From NCBI RefSeq assembly GCF_003337375.1, contig NZ_QPJD01000011.1, positions 176,662 to 240,661 on the forward strand: a DNA stretch of 64,000 nucleotides. The letters run 5' to 3'. The translations under genes and the position numbers were made by a program. The notes under the pieces are model-generated. The model saw only the letters and a list, made by a program, of their open reading frames with translations. It was not told the origin of the DNA and searched no databases. Positions 1 through 7,442 of this stretch are shown here, piece after piece. Source of the DNA: Paenibacillus prosopidis (GTDB lineage Bacteria; Bacillota; Bacilli; Paenibacillales; Paenibacillaceae). How positions within the stretch are numbered: position 1 is the first letter of the stretch; every line of letters begins with the position of its first letter.

Positions 1-1151
1 CTGTTCGGCTCGTAATTGACCGGTGACGGATCGGCCTTCATTGTCATCGCTCCGTCCCGCTGATGGTTGCGTACGGGCGCATACGGGCAGTTAACCGGGA
101 TGTTCAAATAGTTCGCTCCAAGGCGGTATCGCTGCGTATCCGGATAAGAGAACAAACGTCCTTGCAGCAGCTTATCCTCTGACGGCTCAATACCAGGCAC
201 TAAGGCGCTAGGCGAGAAGGCCGACTGCTCTACCTCCGCGAAGTAATTGACCGGATTGCGGTTCAGCGTCATCGTCCCTACTTTTTGCAGCGGGTACATA
301 TCCTCAGGCCACACCTTCGTCGGATCAAGCGGGTCAAACGAATAACGCTCCACGTGATCTAGCGGCATCAGCTGTACATGAAGCTCCCACTCCGGAAAGC
401 TGCCGAGCTCAATCGCGTCGTACAAATCCCGTGTCGCATGGTTAAAATCCTTCCCCTGCATGTCGCTCGCTTCAGCCGCCGTAAAGTTGCGGACGCCCTG
501 AAGCGACTTCCAGTGATATTTCACATAGGTCGGCTGTCCAGCGTCGTTGATCCATTTGAAGGCATGTACACCGAAGCCGTCCATTTCACGATAATTGGCC
601 GGCGTTCCGTCATCGGAGAACAGCCATGTCAGCATATGCGTTGATTCCGGCGAAAGGGTCATGAAATCCCAGTACCTTGCAGGGTCTTGAAGGTTTGTAT
701 TCGGCGCCGGCTTAAGCGAATGCACCATATCGGGAAACTTCATCGCATCGCGGATAAAGAAGACCGGCAAATGGTTGCCCACGATGTCATAATTGCCTTC
801 CTGCGTATAAAACTTTACGGCAAAGCCGCGCGGATCACGAGCCGTCTCCGGTGATCCCGTCCCATTGATAACGGTCGAGAATCGCACGAATACGGGCGTC
901 TCCGTACCTGCCTCCTGCATGAAATGAGCCTTCGTGTGCGCCTTCATGCTGTTTTCAGTCCGGAACACGCCATGTGCTCCCGCGCCCCGTGCATGCACAA
1001 CACGCTCAGGAATCCGCTCCCTGTCGAAATGCGCCAGCTTCTCCAGCAAATGATAGTCTTCGAGCAGCGCCGGACCGCGCTGTCCTGCCGTACGTGAGCT
1101 TTGATTATCGCCAACCCGCGTTCCCTGATTCGTCGTTAAATAATGTTCCAT
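1..1151 (-). CDS. katA: Catalase, 3' end cut by window edge
   Basis: Monofunctional haem catalase that breaks down H2O2 in the cytoplasm. The reading frame enters on the minus strand and stays open to position 1, so the C-terminus is missing. Visible family signatures are GDNQSS and TAGQRGP near the N-terminus, the catalytic-histidine block RVVHARGAGAHG, the asparagine block NYDIVGN, and FSYPDTQRYRLG of the haem-tyrosine region. Two ATGs lie in tandem (1154 and 1151). The second gives better spacing from GAGGTG and is chosen. A PerR-type palindrome lies 30 bases upstream, so peroxide induction is likely. The family call is secure; the subtype name is by similarity. Confidence 0.93.
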   Translation of the reverse strand, partial: MEHYLTTNQGTRVGDNQSSRTAGQRGPALLEDYHLLEKLAHFDRERIPERVVHARGAGAHGVFRTENSMKAHTKAHFMQEAGTETPVFVRFSTVINGTGSPETARDPRGFAVKFYTQEGNYDIVGNHLPVFFIRDAMKFPDMVHSLKPAPNTNLQDPARYWDFMTLSPESTHMLTWLFSDDGTPANYREMDGFGVHAFKWINDAGQPTYVKYHWKSLQGVRNFTAAEASDMQGKDFNHATRDLYDAIELGSFPEWELHVQLMPLDHVERYSFDPLDPTKVWPEDMYPLQKVGTMTLNRNPVNYFAEVEQSAFSPSALVPGIEPSEDKLLQGRLFSYPDTQRYRLGANYLNIPVNCPYAPVRNHQRDGAMTMKADPSPVNYEPN

Positions 1152-1180
1152 CATAGCACCTCATCCATTGGTTTATATAT

Positions 1181-1195
1181 TTAGACTTGATCTAA
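1181..1195. promoter_or_regulatory. PerR-type operator in front of catalase gene
   Basis: TTAGACTTGATCTAA is a 7-1-7 inverted repeat with the geometry of the Bacillus PerR box (TTATAATNATTATAA). With flanking bases it extends to a perfect ATTTAGA/TCTAAAT repeat. It lies 30 bases upstream of the catalase start and resembles the site in front of the Fur-family gene at 2122-2508. Confidence 0.7.
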
Positions 1196-1303
1196 ATCCT
1201 TAAACCAATCATATCGGATAGGTGCCTGCTTGTCATGAAAACACGATGAACGAAAGATGAAAGTTAGATGAAATGGATCGTAAGGCGTTGATCCTTATCC
1301 GGA

Positions 1304-2137
1304 TCACCGGTCGCGGTTATCCGCAAGTCTGTAGCCTGCGCCGCGTACCGTAACGATATATTTTGGGGAAACGGCGCTGTCCTTCAGCTTTTTACGCAAG
1401 CTTTTTATATGGGCATCGACCAAATTGCTGCCTCCGTAGAACTGCAAGCCCCACACGGTATCAAGTAACGATTCACGCGTCAGAACAGAACCGTCCGAGG
1501 ACATAAAGTGCAGCAGCAAATCGTATTCCGTCTTCGTCAGGTCAATTCGCTGTCCATTCCGGTCCACAGTCATTTTCTTTAAATCGACATAAATATCTTT
1601 AAATGTCCGAATGGCTTCTGCAGCCGAATTCGGTGCAGTTACCGGCCGGTTCATTAGCATGCGGTTAATGCGGTGCAGCGCTTCCTCGGGCTGTGCCGGC
1701 CAAACGAGCAGCTCAGCAGCGCCTATAGCGGCCGTGCCGCGCGCTGCATAAGATTGCTGGTCAAGCAGAACGAGTACAGGCACTCCGTGCTGCTCGGCAG
1801 ACTCGAGCAATTCCGCTCCAGCCTGCAGCGTATTTCCGCTGGGGGATTGAACAACCGGAATTGCATCATAAACAAGAAGCTCAGGCTGAAGGCTTTGCAG
1901 CATGCTTTTATTAAAATCATGCAAAGAGAACACGTCAAAGCAATCCGCCGACAATGCGACGAGCAAGCTTTTGACCCGCTCTGGCAGCGGACTGATTATC
2001 ATCACCCGCTTGGTTAGCGAGCAAAGCATACCGCTCTGCGTTTGTTCTTCGGACAAGTGGAGTGCCTCCTGACCGTTATTCAGCGACGCTTCTCCATTCG
2101 GCATGGCTTCATTGATTAAAGTTATTTCGTCGCGCAT
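1304..2137 (-). CDS. OmpR-type response-regulator-like protein with atypical receiver
   Basis: 277 residues. Residues about 40-165 look like a receiver domain. The possible phospho-acceptor Asp is in LLVYDAIP, but the acidic pair that normally follows strand 1 is replaced (MIISPLPE) and the strand-5 lysine is missing (LLVWPAQP). Phosphorylation by a standard histidine kinase is therefore doubtful. Residues about 185-272 are a clear winged-helix DNA-binding domain (LTKTEYDLLLHF, VDAHIKSLRKKL, TVRGAGYRL). The gene overlaps the end of the upstream PerR-like gene by 16 bases, so the two are probably translated together. No sensor kinase is adjacent. Its role may be linked to oxidative stress through this coupling (inference). 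Confidence 0.8.
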   Translation of the reverse strand: MRDEITLINEAMPNGEASLNNGQEALHLSEEQTQSGMLCSLTKRVMIISPLPERVKSLLVALSADCFDVFSLHDFNKSMLQSLQPELLVYDAIPVVQSPSGNTLQAGAELLESAEQHGVPVLVLLDQQSYAARGTAAIGAAELLVWPAQPEEALHRINRMLMNRPVTAPNSAAEAIRTFKDIYVDLKKMTVDRNGQRIDLTKTEYDLLLHFMSSDGSVLTRESLLDTVWGLQFYGGSNLVDAHIKSLRKKLKDSAVSPKYIVTVRGAGYRLADNRDR

Positions 2138-2508
2138 TGTTCACATACCCCCTCCAGTACGACCTGTGCATGCTCAATCGAATACTTCGTTTCGTGAGCA
2201 ACCTTTTGCAGCCACTCATTAGGCAATTCCGTCAGCACCTCGTCAACCCGTCCGCATTTTGTGCAAACGATATGCTGGTGCTCGTCGGTCCGCGCATCGT
2301 AGCGGCTAACCGCTTCGCCAAGCTTAAGCTCCCGGATAAGCCCTACATCGGTTAAATAGCGAAGCGAGTTATATACCGTGCCGTAAGCGAAATTAAAGCC
2401 CTTGCCGCGCAGCCGTTCAATGACATCCGCCGCCGTTGGATGGTCCTCGGCATGCTGTACTACCTCGAAAATCGCTTTACGCTGTATCGTTAAGTTGATT
2501 TTGTTCAT
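2122..2508 (-). CDS. Fur-family repressor, PerR-like
   Basis: 128-residue Fur-family metalloregulator. Winged-helix residues come first (HPTAADVIERL, FAYGTVYNSLRYL), then the metal-sensor region. Two CxxC pairs (C82/C85 and C122/C125) would hold structural zinc. H23, D71, H77 and H79 match PerR regulatory-metal ligands H37, D85, H91 and H93 with a constant offset of 14. The residue aligned with PerR Asp104 is Glu90, as in Fur, with Asp89 beside it. The N-terminus is about 14 residues shorter than B. subtilis PerR. A PerR-type box lies 29 bases upstream, suggesting autoregulation, and another controls katA. PerR is favoured over Fur or Zur because of this context. Confidence 0.82.
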   Translation of the reverse strand: MNKINLTIQRKAIFEVVQHAEDHPTAADVIERLRGKGFNFAYGTVYNSLRYLTDVGLIRELKLGEAVSRYDARTDEHQHIVCTKCGRVDEVLTELPNEWLQKVAHETKYSIEHAQVVLEGVCEQCATK

Positions 2509-2536
2509 TATGGCTTCATTCCTTCGATTAATGACT

Positions 2537-2551
2537 TTAGACTAAGTATAA
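2537..2551. promoter_or_regulatory. PerR-type operator upstream of Fur-family gene
   Basis: TTAGACTAAGTATAA is an imperfect 7-1-7 inverted repeat (arms TTAGACT and TTATACT). It shares its left arm with the operator at 1181-1195 and lies 29 bases before the start of the PerR-like gene, consistent with autoregulation. Confidence 0.6.
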
Positions 2552-2682
2552 ATACATATGCAAAAACGGTCAACAGAGATGTAGGAAAGACTCCGGATTT
2601 AGGAGACTTCTATTGGGGCTATACTGGATTTCATCCTATAAATCTATTTAAAATTTTTATATCAAATTTAATAGTCAGAATA

Positions 2683-2711
2683 TTTACAAAATTAAAATAA
2701 TATTGTATACT
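2683..2711 (+). promoter_or_regulatory. Strong sigma-A promoter of orphan transcript
   Basis: TTTACA at 2683-2688, exactly 17 bases, then TATACT at 2706-2711, in a very AT-rich stretch. Transcription would start near 2718, reading away from the PerR-like gene. No recognised coding gene follows before the terminator at 3021-3060. Confidence 0.7.
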
Positions 2712-2717
2712 TAGCCT

Positions 2718-3060
2718 ATCTTAACCGAGAGGGGATAGTCCATTGGAGTAAGTTAGCGATGCATGTCTCATTAACTCGGAAAGGAGTACCATATTCGGTA
2801 GTTGGACATGCGGGGAAAGCAGCGGATTCGACGGTAGGAAGACAGGTACTTAAGGAAAGGACGGGATTTGGAGCAAATCGAAAGGAATTTGACCTGAGGT
2901 CAATTACGTTAGGATCGAAGTCGAAAGGGTTTGTAACAAATCGAAAGGATAATGATGAAAGCGTGCAAGAAGCGGATTGGAGCGTTTGAATAAATTGAAT
3001 AGTTGTAGACCAAGCACGTGAAGGGATTCTGGTTATCACAGATAAGCAGAATCCCTTTTT
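2718..3060 (+). ncRNA. Candidate orphan RNA of about 340 nt
   Basis: A near-consensus promoter (2683-2711) and an intrinsic terminator (3021-3060) bound a segment with no convincing protein gene. The only plus-strand ORF (76 codons from 2759) has a weak ribosome site and a low-complexity product. The 3' half holds small hairpins in a row: GATTTG-GAG-CAAATC, TTGACC-TGA-GGTCAA and GTTTG-TAA-CAAAT. The outer two are each followed by CGAAAGGA, making an imperfect direct repeat of about 23 bases. It could be a regulatory RNA or a short translated gene. It does not match tmRNA, 6S, SRP or RNase P RNA as far as can be judged by eye. Confidence 0.4.
3021..3060 (+). terminator. Intrinsic terminator of orphan transcript
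   Basis: Perfect 11-bp stem AAGGGATTCTG/CAGAATCCCTT with a 15-base loop and TTTTT on the plus strand. The minus-strand side lacks a U-run, so it serves the plus-strand unit better than the cardiolipin synthase gene that ends at 3069. Confidence 0.75.
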
Positions 3061-3068
3061 ACGTCTGT

Positions 3069-4517
3069 TTAGAGGATTGGACTGAGCAGCCTGGAAATCG
3101 ATTCTTTAATTCGATTTACAAGCGGACGAGCCGCATAAACTTCTTTGGTCAGCAGTCGGCAATTTTCTGCATCGAGCTCGAAAATGCGTTGCAGCTTAGC
3201 CGCTGTCTGCGTATCATAAATAAACGCATTCATCTCAAAATTCAGCTTGAAGCTGCGAATATCGAGGTTGGCTGTTCCTACCGATGCGACTTTGCCGTCG
3301 ATAATGAGTGTTTTCGCATGAAGGAATCCCTTCCCGTACAAATAGCATTTGACCCCGCCGGCAATCAATTCACCCAAATACGAATGAGTGGCCCAATATA
3401 CGAAGAAATGATCAGGCTTGTTCGGCAGCATAATACGGACATCCACTCCGCACATAGCAGCAATTTTCAGCGCGTTCATTAAACTTTCATCGGGTATAAA
3501 ATACGGCGTTTGCAAACAAATCGTCTCTTTTGCGGCAAAAATCATTTTGATATACGCATCTTTTATTTGCTGGTACTCCGAATCGGGACCGCTCGCTACG
3601 AGCTGCATGCCAATCGAGCCCACATTATCGCTGATGACGGGAAAATACAGCTCATTCAGCATGATTCTGCCTGAGGCTGCCAAATTCCAATCCATTAAGA
3701 ACTGCGCCTGCATTTGCAGTACCGCGTTGCCCCGCACCTTCAGATGAGTGTCCCGCCACTCGCCGTAATGCTCATTCAGCCCTAAGTACTCGTCGCCGAT
3801 ATTAAATCCGCCGATGTAGCCGAGTTTGCCGTCAATGATAACGAGCTTGCGATGATTACGATAGTTGATTTTCAAATTAAGATAAGGAATCCGCGATGGG
3901 AAAAAAGCCGCTTCCCGGCCTCCAGCTGCCTTTAGCTCATGGAAATAACGCCTTGGCAATCTCGAGCTTCCAATATGATCATACAGAAACTTAACTTCAA
4001 CGCCTTCGGCAGCCTTAGCTGCGAGCGTCTTAACAAGCCTTCTGCCAAGCTCGTCATCGCGGACAATGTAATACATGAGATGAATATGGTGCTTGGCAGC
4101 TTCTATATCCTGGAGCAGCGCATCAAATTTCTGATTTCCTTCGGTGAAAATTTCGACCGCATTATTGCTTGTGAATACCGCATAGCTCGTTTTCAAATTC
4201 ATATACATCATGTCGGTATACTCCTGCATCGCACTGTCTTTGAATGTTAATTCACGGTCCCGCAGCTGACGCATCTGCCTCTCTACCGTATGCTCGATAA
4301 TTCGCTGACTGTCCCCGAGCAGCTTATAAAGCTTTCTCTTGCGCACCTTTTGCCCCAAAATCAAATACAGCACGAACCCGAACACCGGGATAAAGAAAAG
4401 GACCATGACCCACGCCCAAGTTGTGCTGGCGTTACGCCGTTCCAGAAAAATAACGGTAAGCGCCAAAAATATGTTAAGCAGCGTAATAAGCGCGTATGCG
4501 TTGTGCATAATTGCCAT
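3069..4517 (-). CDS. cls: Cardiolipin synthase (phospholipase D family)
   Basis: Membrane enzyme that condenses two phosphatidylglycerol molecules into cardiolipin. Two N-terminal membrane segments (ALITLLNIFLALTVIFL and WAWVMVLFFIPVFGFVLYLI) are followed by two phospholipase D motifs, HRKLVIIDGKLGYIGG and HAKTLIIDGKVASVGTANLD, which hold the HxK(x4)D catalytic residues. An upstream ATG exists at 4586. The ATG at 4517, after GAGGTG, gives 482 residues, the usual Cls length, and removes a non-conserved extension. The gene is divergent from the HD dNTPase gene and appears monocistronic. Confidence 0.93.
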   Translation of the reverse strand: MAIMHNAYALITLLNIFLALTVIFLERRNASTTWAWVMVLFFIPVFGFVLYLILGQKVRKRKLYKLLGDSQRIIEHTVERQMRQLRDRELTFKDSAMQEYTDMMYMNLKTSYAVFTSNNAVEIFTEGNQKFDALLQDIEAAKHHIHLMYYIVRDDELGRRLVKTLAAKAAEGVEVKFLYDHIGSSRLPRRYFHELKAAGGREAAFFPSRIPYLNLKINYRNHRKLVIIDGKLGYIGGFNIGDEYLGLNEHYGEWRDTHLKVRGNAVLQMQAQFLMDWNLAASGRIMLNELYFPVISDNVGSIGMQLVASGPDSEYQQIKDAYIKMIFAAKETICLQTPYFIPDESLMNALKIAAMCGVDVRIMLPNKPDHFFVYWATHSYLGELIAGGVKCYLYGKGFLHAKTLIIDGKVASVGTANLDIRSFKLNFEMNAFIYDTQTAAKLQRIFELDAENCRLLTKEVYAARPLVNRIKESISRLLSPIL

Positions 4518-4558
4518 CCGTATGAAGCACCTCAGTTTTATGTAAAAGTTAATGCGAT

Positions 4559-4594
4559 CATACTCCATGCACGGAGTATGTTTCAAGCTTGAAA
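4559..4594. promoter_or_regulatory. Two adjacent palindromes between cls and dgt
   Basis: CATACTCC-6 nt-GGAGTATG (4559-4580) abuts the perfect palindrome TTTCAAGCTTGAAA (4581-4594). An extended -10 (TGCTACAAT, 4598-4606) for the rightward gene follows directly. The arrangement looks like operators in the divergent promoter region. No regulator can be named. Confidence 0.4.
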
Positions 4595-4690
4595 GTATGC
4601 TACAATTTCAAGCAAAAGCAGCTTGCGCCTTTTTGGGCGGTTTAAAAATCTCATTGAACCGCGGAAGTGGCACTCACTGGAGGAACGACG

Positions 4691-6007
4691 ATGGACATAC
4701 GAAAACAGCGGCTGGATGAGAAAACGCTCGGTACGTTTAGCGAAGAGCGTGACGAATATGAACGTGATTATGCACGGGTGATACAGTCACCCGCCTTCCG
4801 GCGCTTGCAGGGAAAATCGCAAGTGTTCGGAGCAGGCACGGGCGATTACTATAGGACAAGGCTTACCCATTCGCTTGAGGTATCTCAAATTGCCCGCGAG
4901 GTTGCCCGCCGGCTTGGGAAGCAATATGATTTTCTGGCACGCAAGGAGCATCCGGGACTTATTCTTGACCCTGCGGTTGTGGAGATCGCTTCAATTGCGC
5001 ATGATCTTGGGCACCCGCCGTTCGGGCACAAAGGCGAAGAGGTGCTTAACCAGGTGTTAACCGAGGAGTATAGTATGCCTTATGAAGGGAATGCCCAAAA
5101 CTTCCGGATATTAATGTTTCTGGAGAAGCGCGCCGGCAGCGGCAGCGGCTTGGATCTGACGGCAGCCGTGCTGCTCGCCGTTAACAAATATCCGTTCGGT
5201 CTTGACGAGCCTGGCAGGCTCAAGGGCGTGTACAGCTCTGAATGGGGAGACATCGAGCAAATAAGGCGCTTATGGAAAATGCCTGTCGGCTGCTCCACTT
5301 TAGAAGCGCAGCTGATGGACCTTTGCGATGATATCGCATATTCCACACATGATATCGAAGACGGCATTCGAGCCGGCAAAATTCAAATGAACCGGGCCTT
5401 TTTCGAGGATAGCCGGCTAATTCACCACCTGGTACAAGAAATTGTAGAGGATAAGGGCAACAGCGGAGTAGGCTGGGGCGAGGTGGACATTCCTGCAATG
5501 GTTAAGCAAGTGCTCATGTCTTATTTCGAGCAGTGGGAGGCGCTATACGCAAGCTACGATCGCGAGGCATCCCGCACAAGGCGCGAGATGAAAGCCCGGT
5601 GGGTGAGCATTTTTGCCGGGAAGGTCGGTATTATCGATGATACTACAAGAAGCTGGAAAAAGGTCACATTCGTCAATAACGGGCAGCAGGATATCGAATT
5701 GCTACGGACAATGGAAATATTGAAAAAGCTTGCTTGGGTGACGCTGATCAAGGATTTCCGCGTGCAGCGGCTGCAGATGCGCAGCGAGATCATGATCCGG
5801 AGACTGTGGGACAGCTTCAAGGTGCCGGAGTACGGCCGGCTGATTATCCCGCCCGATTGGATTGAAAATTACGAGCAGCACAAAAATAAATGGAGCTGGC
5901 CGCGCTTCGTCGCGGACTATATCTCCGGCATGACCGATGCCTACGCCGAGAAGGTGTACGCTGAGCTCTACGCCAGCAAATCCGGCTCGATTTATGAGAT
6001 GGACTAG
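4691..6007 (+). CDS. dgt: HD-domain deoxyguanosinetriphosphate triphosphohydrolase-like protein
   Basis: 438-residue HD-superfamily phosphohydrolase of the Dgt group, which splits dNTPs into deoxynucleoside and triphosphate and so affects dNTP pools. RLTHSLEVSQIAREVARRL supplies the first metal histidine and IASIAHDLGHPPFGHKGEE the HD motif. DLCDDIAYSTHDIEDG carries the later conserved Asp. The ATG at 4691 is chosen over 4667 because GGAGG lies 7 bases before it. An upstream extended -10 (4598-4606) probably drives it. A strong terminator follows at 6026-6071. Substrate specificity is inferred from the family. Confidence 0.9.
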   Translation: MDIRKQRLDEKTLGTFSEERDEYERDYARVIQSPAFRRLQGKSQVFGAGTGDYYRTRLTHSLEVSQIAREVARRLGKQYDFLARKEHPGLILDPAVVEIASIAHDLGHPPFGHKGEEVLNQVLTEEYSMPYEGNAQNFRILMFLEKRAGSGSGLDLTAAVLLAVNKYPFGLDEPGRLKGVYSSEWGDIEQIRRLWKMPVGCSTLEAQLMDLCDDIAYSTHDIEDGIRAGKIQMNRAFFEDSRLIHHLVQEIVEDKGNSGVGWGEVDIPAMVKQVLMSYFEQWEALYASYDREASRTRREMKARWVSIFAGKVGIIDDTTRSWKKVTFVNNGQQDIELLRTMEILKKLAWVTLIKDFRVQRLQMRSEIMIRRLWDSFKVPEYGRLIIPPDWIENYEQHKNKWSWPRFVADYISGMTDAYAEKVYAELYASKSGSIYEMD

Positions 6008-6025
6008 AATACGGAAATACAAAAT

Positions 6026-6071
6026 AGCTCAACAGACAGTGAGTCGGACTCATTGCCTGTTGAGCTTTTTT
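6026..6071 (+). terminator. Intrinsic terminator after dgt
   Basis: Stem AGCTCAACAG/CTGTTGAGCT with inner complementarity, followed by a run of T. It separates dgt from the converging nucleoside hydrolase gene. Confidence 0.85.
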
Positions 6072-6110
6072 ATCTCCATCCGGACGGGCTTTATCGCCTG
6101 AGATAACAAC

Positions 6111-7082
6111 CTAATCCCGCGCCGCATTCGCGCTGACTGCGCTGGCGGACAGATCGGTAATGTAGTCGAAGAAGCGGACTGGATCTACGTCGTAGACAAG
6201 GCTGACTGGACGCCCATCCTCCGTCTCGATAGTACGCCCTTGGCTTTGGCCATCCCTTATAACGGTGCTATGTACCGTCCTTACTTCGACGAGCTCAGGG
6301 TTGCCGACGATAGCAGTTGTAAGCACATCCCACAAATAGTAAGTCGAATTCGTCTCCATATATACGAGAGGCGGGCATGCCGCATAACATTGACCGACGA
6401 AATCGAGTCCTTCATGTCTTCGCAGCGAAGCCCAACGATTGCGAACCTCTACCGTAAGCGGCACTTTGTTCGTGCTCTCGAGCGCAACGAGCACAATCGG
6501 GATACGGCTTGCCCATACCCGGGCTACCGCGTCCGGATCCCAGAACGCATTCCATTCCGCGGTTCCGTCATGCTCAGGCTCTTCAACATTGCCGCGCTCG
6601 TTAAACGTTCCGCCCATCCAGACGAGCTTCCCGATCTTCGCTTCGACATCCGGCGCCTCGTCCAATGCTCTTGCAAGGTCGGTAAGCGGGCCGGTAAAGA
6701 GCAATGTCATCGGCTCCTCCGAGCGGCGAAGCTGTTCAATCATATGCTGGTGAGCAGGCAATTCAGCGACCGCCGTCTGGATCGTTCCCGACTCATTAAG
6801 GATAGGCAGCGCATCTACGAAAAACGTATGCATCCGCCACGCTGCAGGAAACGGATTGCGGCCGCGCGAGTTAGACCTTGCTACCTCAATCCCGCCTGTT
6901 TTTGCCGGATCCCCGAAACGATCGATTATTTTGCAGCTGGCCTTTACGCCAGGCTCTAAATAGCCGTCAGCGGGTATGACGGAAATACCCGTCAGCTCCA
7001 CGTCTTTCATTTGAAGCAGCAAAAATAAAGATACCAGATCATCTACGCCGGCATCGTGATTAAAATAAAGCTTGACTCCCAT
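6111..7082 (-). CDS. Inosine-uridine-type nucleoside hydrolase
   Basis: 323-residue IunH-family N-ribohydrolase that would cleave ribonucleosides into base and ribose for salvage. The N-terminal Asp cluster appears as NHDAGVDDL: the first Asp of the usual DxDPGxDD is Asn, while the Ca- and ribose-binding Asp residues remain. TGPLTDLARAL and WMGGTF are other family blocks, and WDVLTTA provides the late Asp. AAAGGATG lies 7 bases before the ATG. A perfect 16-bp palindrome sits just upstream at 7107-7122. The gene is divergent from a small DUF1540 gene. Natural substrate unknown. Confidence 0.85.
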   Translation of the reverse strand: MGVKLYFNHDAGVDDLVSLFLLLQMKDVELTGISVIPADGYLEPGVKASCKIIDRFGDPAKTGGIEVARSNSRGRNPFPAAWRMHTFFVDALPILNESGTIQTAVAELPAHQHMIEQLRRSEEPMTLLFTGPLTDLARALDEAPDVEAKIGKLVWMGGTFNERGNVEEPEHDGTAEWNAFWDPDAVARVWASRIPIVLVALESTNKVPLTVEVRNRWASLRRHEGLDFVGQCYAACPPLVYMETNSTYYLWDVLTTAIVGNPELVEVRTVHSTVIRDGQSQGRTIETEDGRPVSLVYDVDPVRFFDYITDLSASAVSANAARD

Positions 7083-7106
7083 GCCTAAACATCCTTTCCA
7101 AGTATA

Positions 7107-7122
7107 AAACGATATATCGTTT
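7107..7122. promoter_or_regulatory. Perfect 16-bp palindrome, possible operator
   Basis: AAACGATATATCGTTT lies 24 bases before the nucleoside hydrolase start and 32 bases before the divergent DUF1540 start. It is placed where a repressor could control either gene. No regulator gene is adjacent. Confidence 0.45.
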
Positions 7123-7154
7123 GTCCATCCTATTGTGGAGGAGGTGAATTGTCA

Positions 7155-7310
7155 ATGGCCAAGGATGTATTGTGTGAAGTGAATTCGTGCAAATACTGGG
7201 CGGCAGGTAACCACTGCGCCGCTTCATCTATTTATGTTGTTAACAACCGCGGTAAAGATGCAAGCAACTCCGGAGAAACAGATTGCAAAACGTTTGAACC
7301 AAAGATCTAA
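7155..7310 (+). CDS. Small DUF1540 cysteine-rich protein
   Basis: 51-residue protein. LCEVNSCKYWAAGNHCAA and ETDCKTFEP give the four cysteines typical of DUF1540, probably a metal-binding fold common in spore-forming Firmicutes. The function is unknown. GGAGGAGGTG ends 8 bases before the ATG, an excellent ribosome site. The normal family protein carries one such domain of about 45 residues, so this one is complete. Confidence 0.85.
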   Translation: MAKDVLCEVNSCKYWAAGNHCAASSIYVVNNRGKDASNSGETDCKTFEPKI

Positions 7311-7330
7311 AACTTTATTTAACCGATAGA

Positions 7331-7437
7331 AGCAGCGCAGCCACTCTGAGAAGTTTGCCCCGCAAACTTCCTTCGCGATACCCAGATATCGCGGGCAATT
7401 CCTTTAGAATTGCGCAGATGTGGCTTGCGCCGCTGCT
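7331..7437. repeat. Cloverleaf-like four-stem element
   Basis: Outer arms AGCAGCG (7331-7337) and CGCTGCT (7431-7437) are extended by AGCCAC (7339-7344) and GTGGCT (7420-7425). They enclose three consecutive hairpins: GAAGTTTGC-CCC-GCAAACTTC (7350-7370), CGCGATA-6 nt-TATCGCG (7374-7393) and GCAATTC-5 nt-GAATTGC (7395-7413). It fills the gap between the converging DUF1540 and VanY-like genes. There is no strong T-run on either side, so it is not a classic terminator. It may be a folded repeat element or an RNA structure at the two 3' ends. Confidence 0.6.
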
Positions 7438-7442
7438 ATTGT

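Noticed and set aside
2815..2845. Similarity of GCGGATTCGACGG to the tmRNA 5' end
   Set aside because: It lies about 100 bases into the transcript. No tRNA-like 3' end or resume ORF is visible.
2716..3039. 107-codon minus-strand ORF and 76-codon plus-strand ORF
   Set aside because: Repetitive text produced by the hairpin repeats. No good ribosome site in either direction.
6240..6959. 239-codon plus-strand ORF
   Set aside because: Shadow of the nucleoside hydrolase gene; no recognisable domain.
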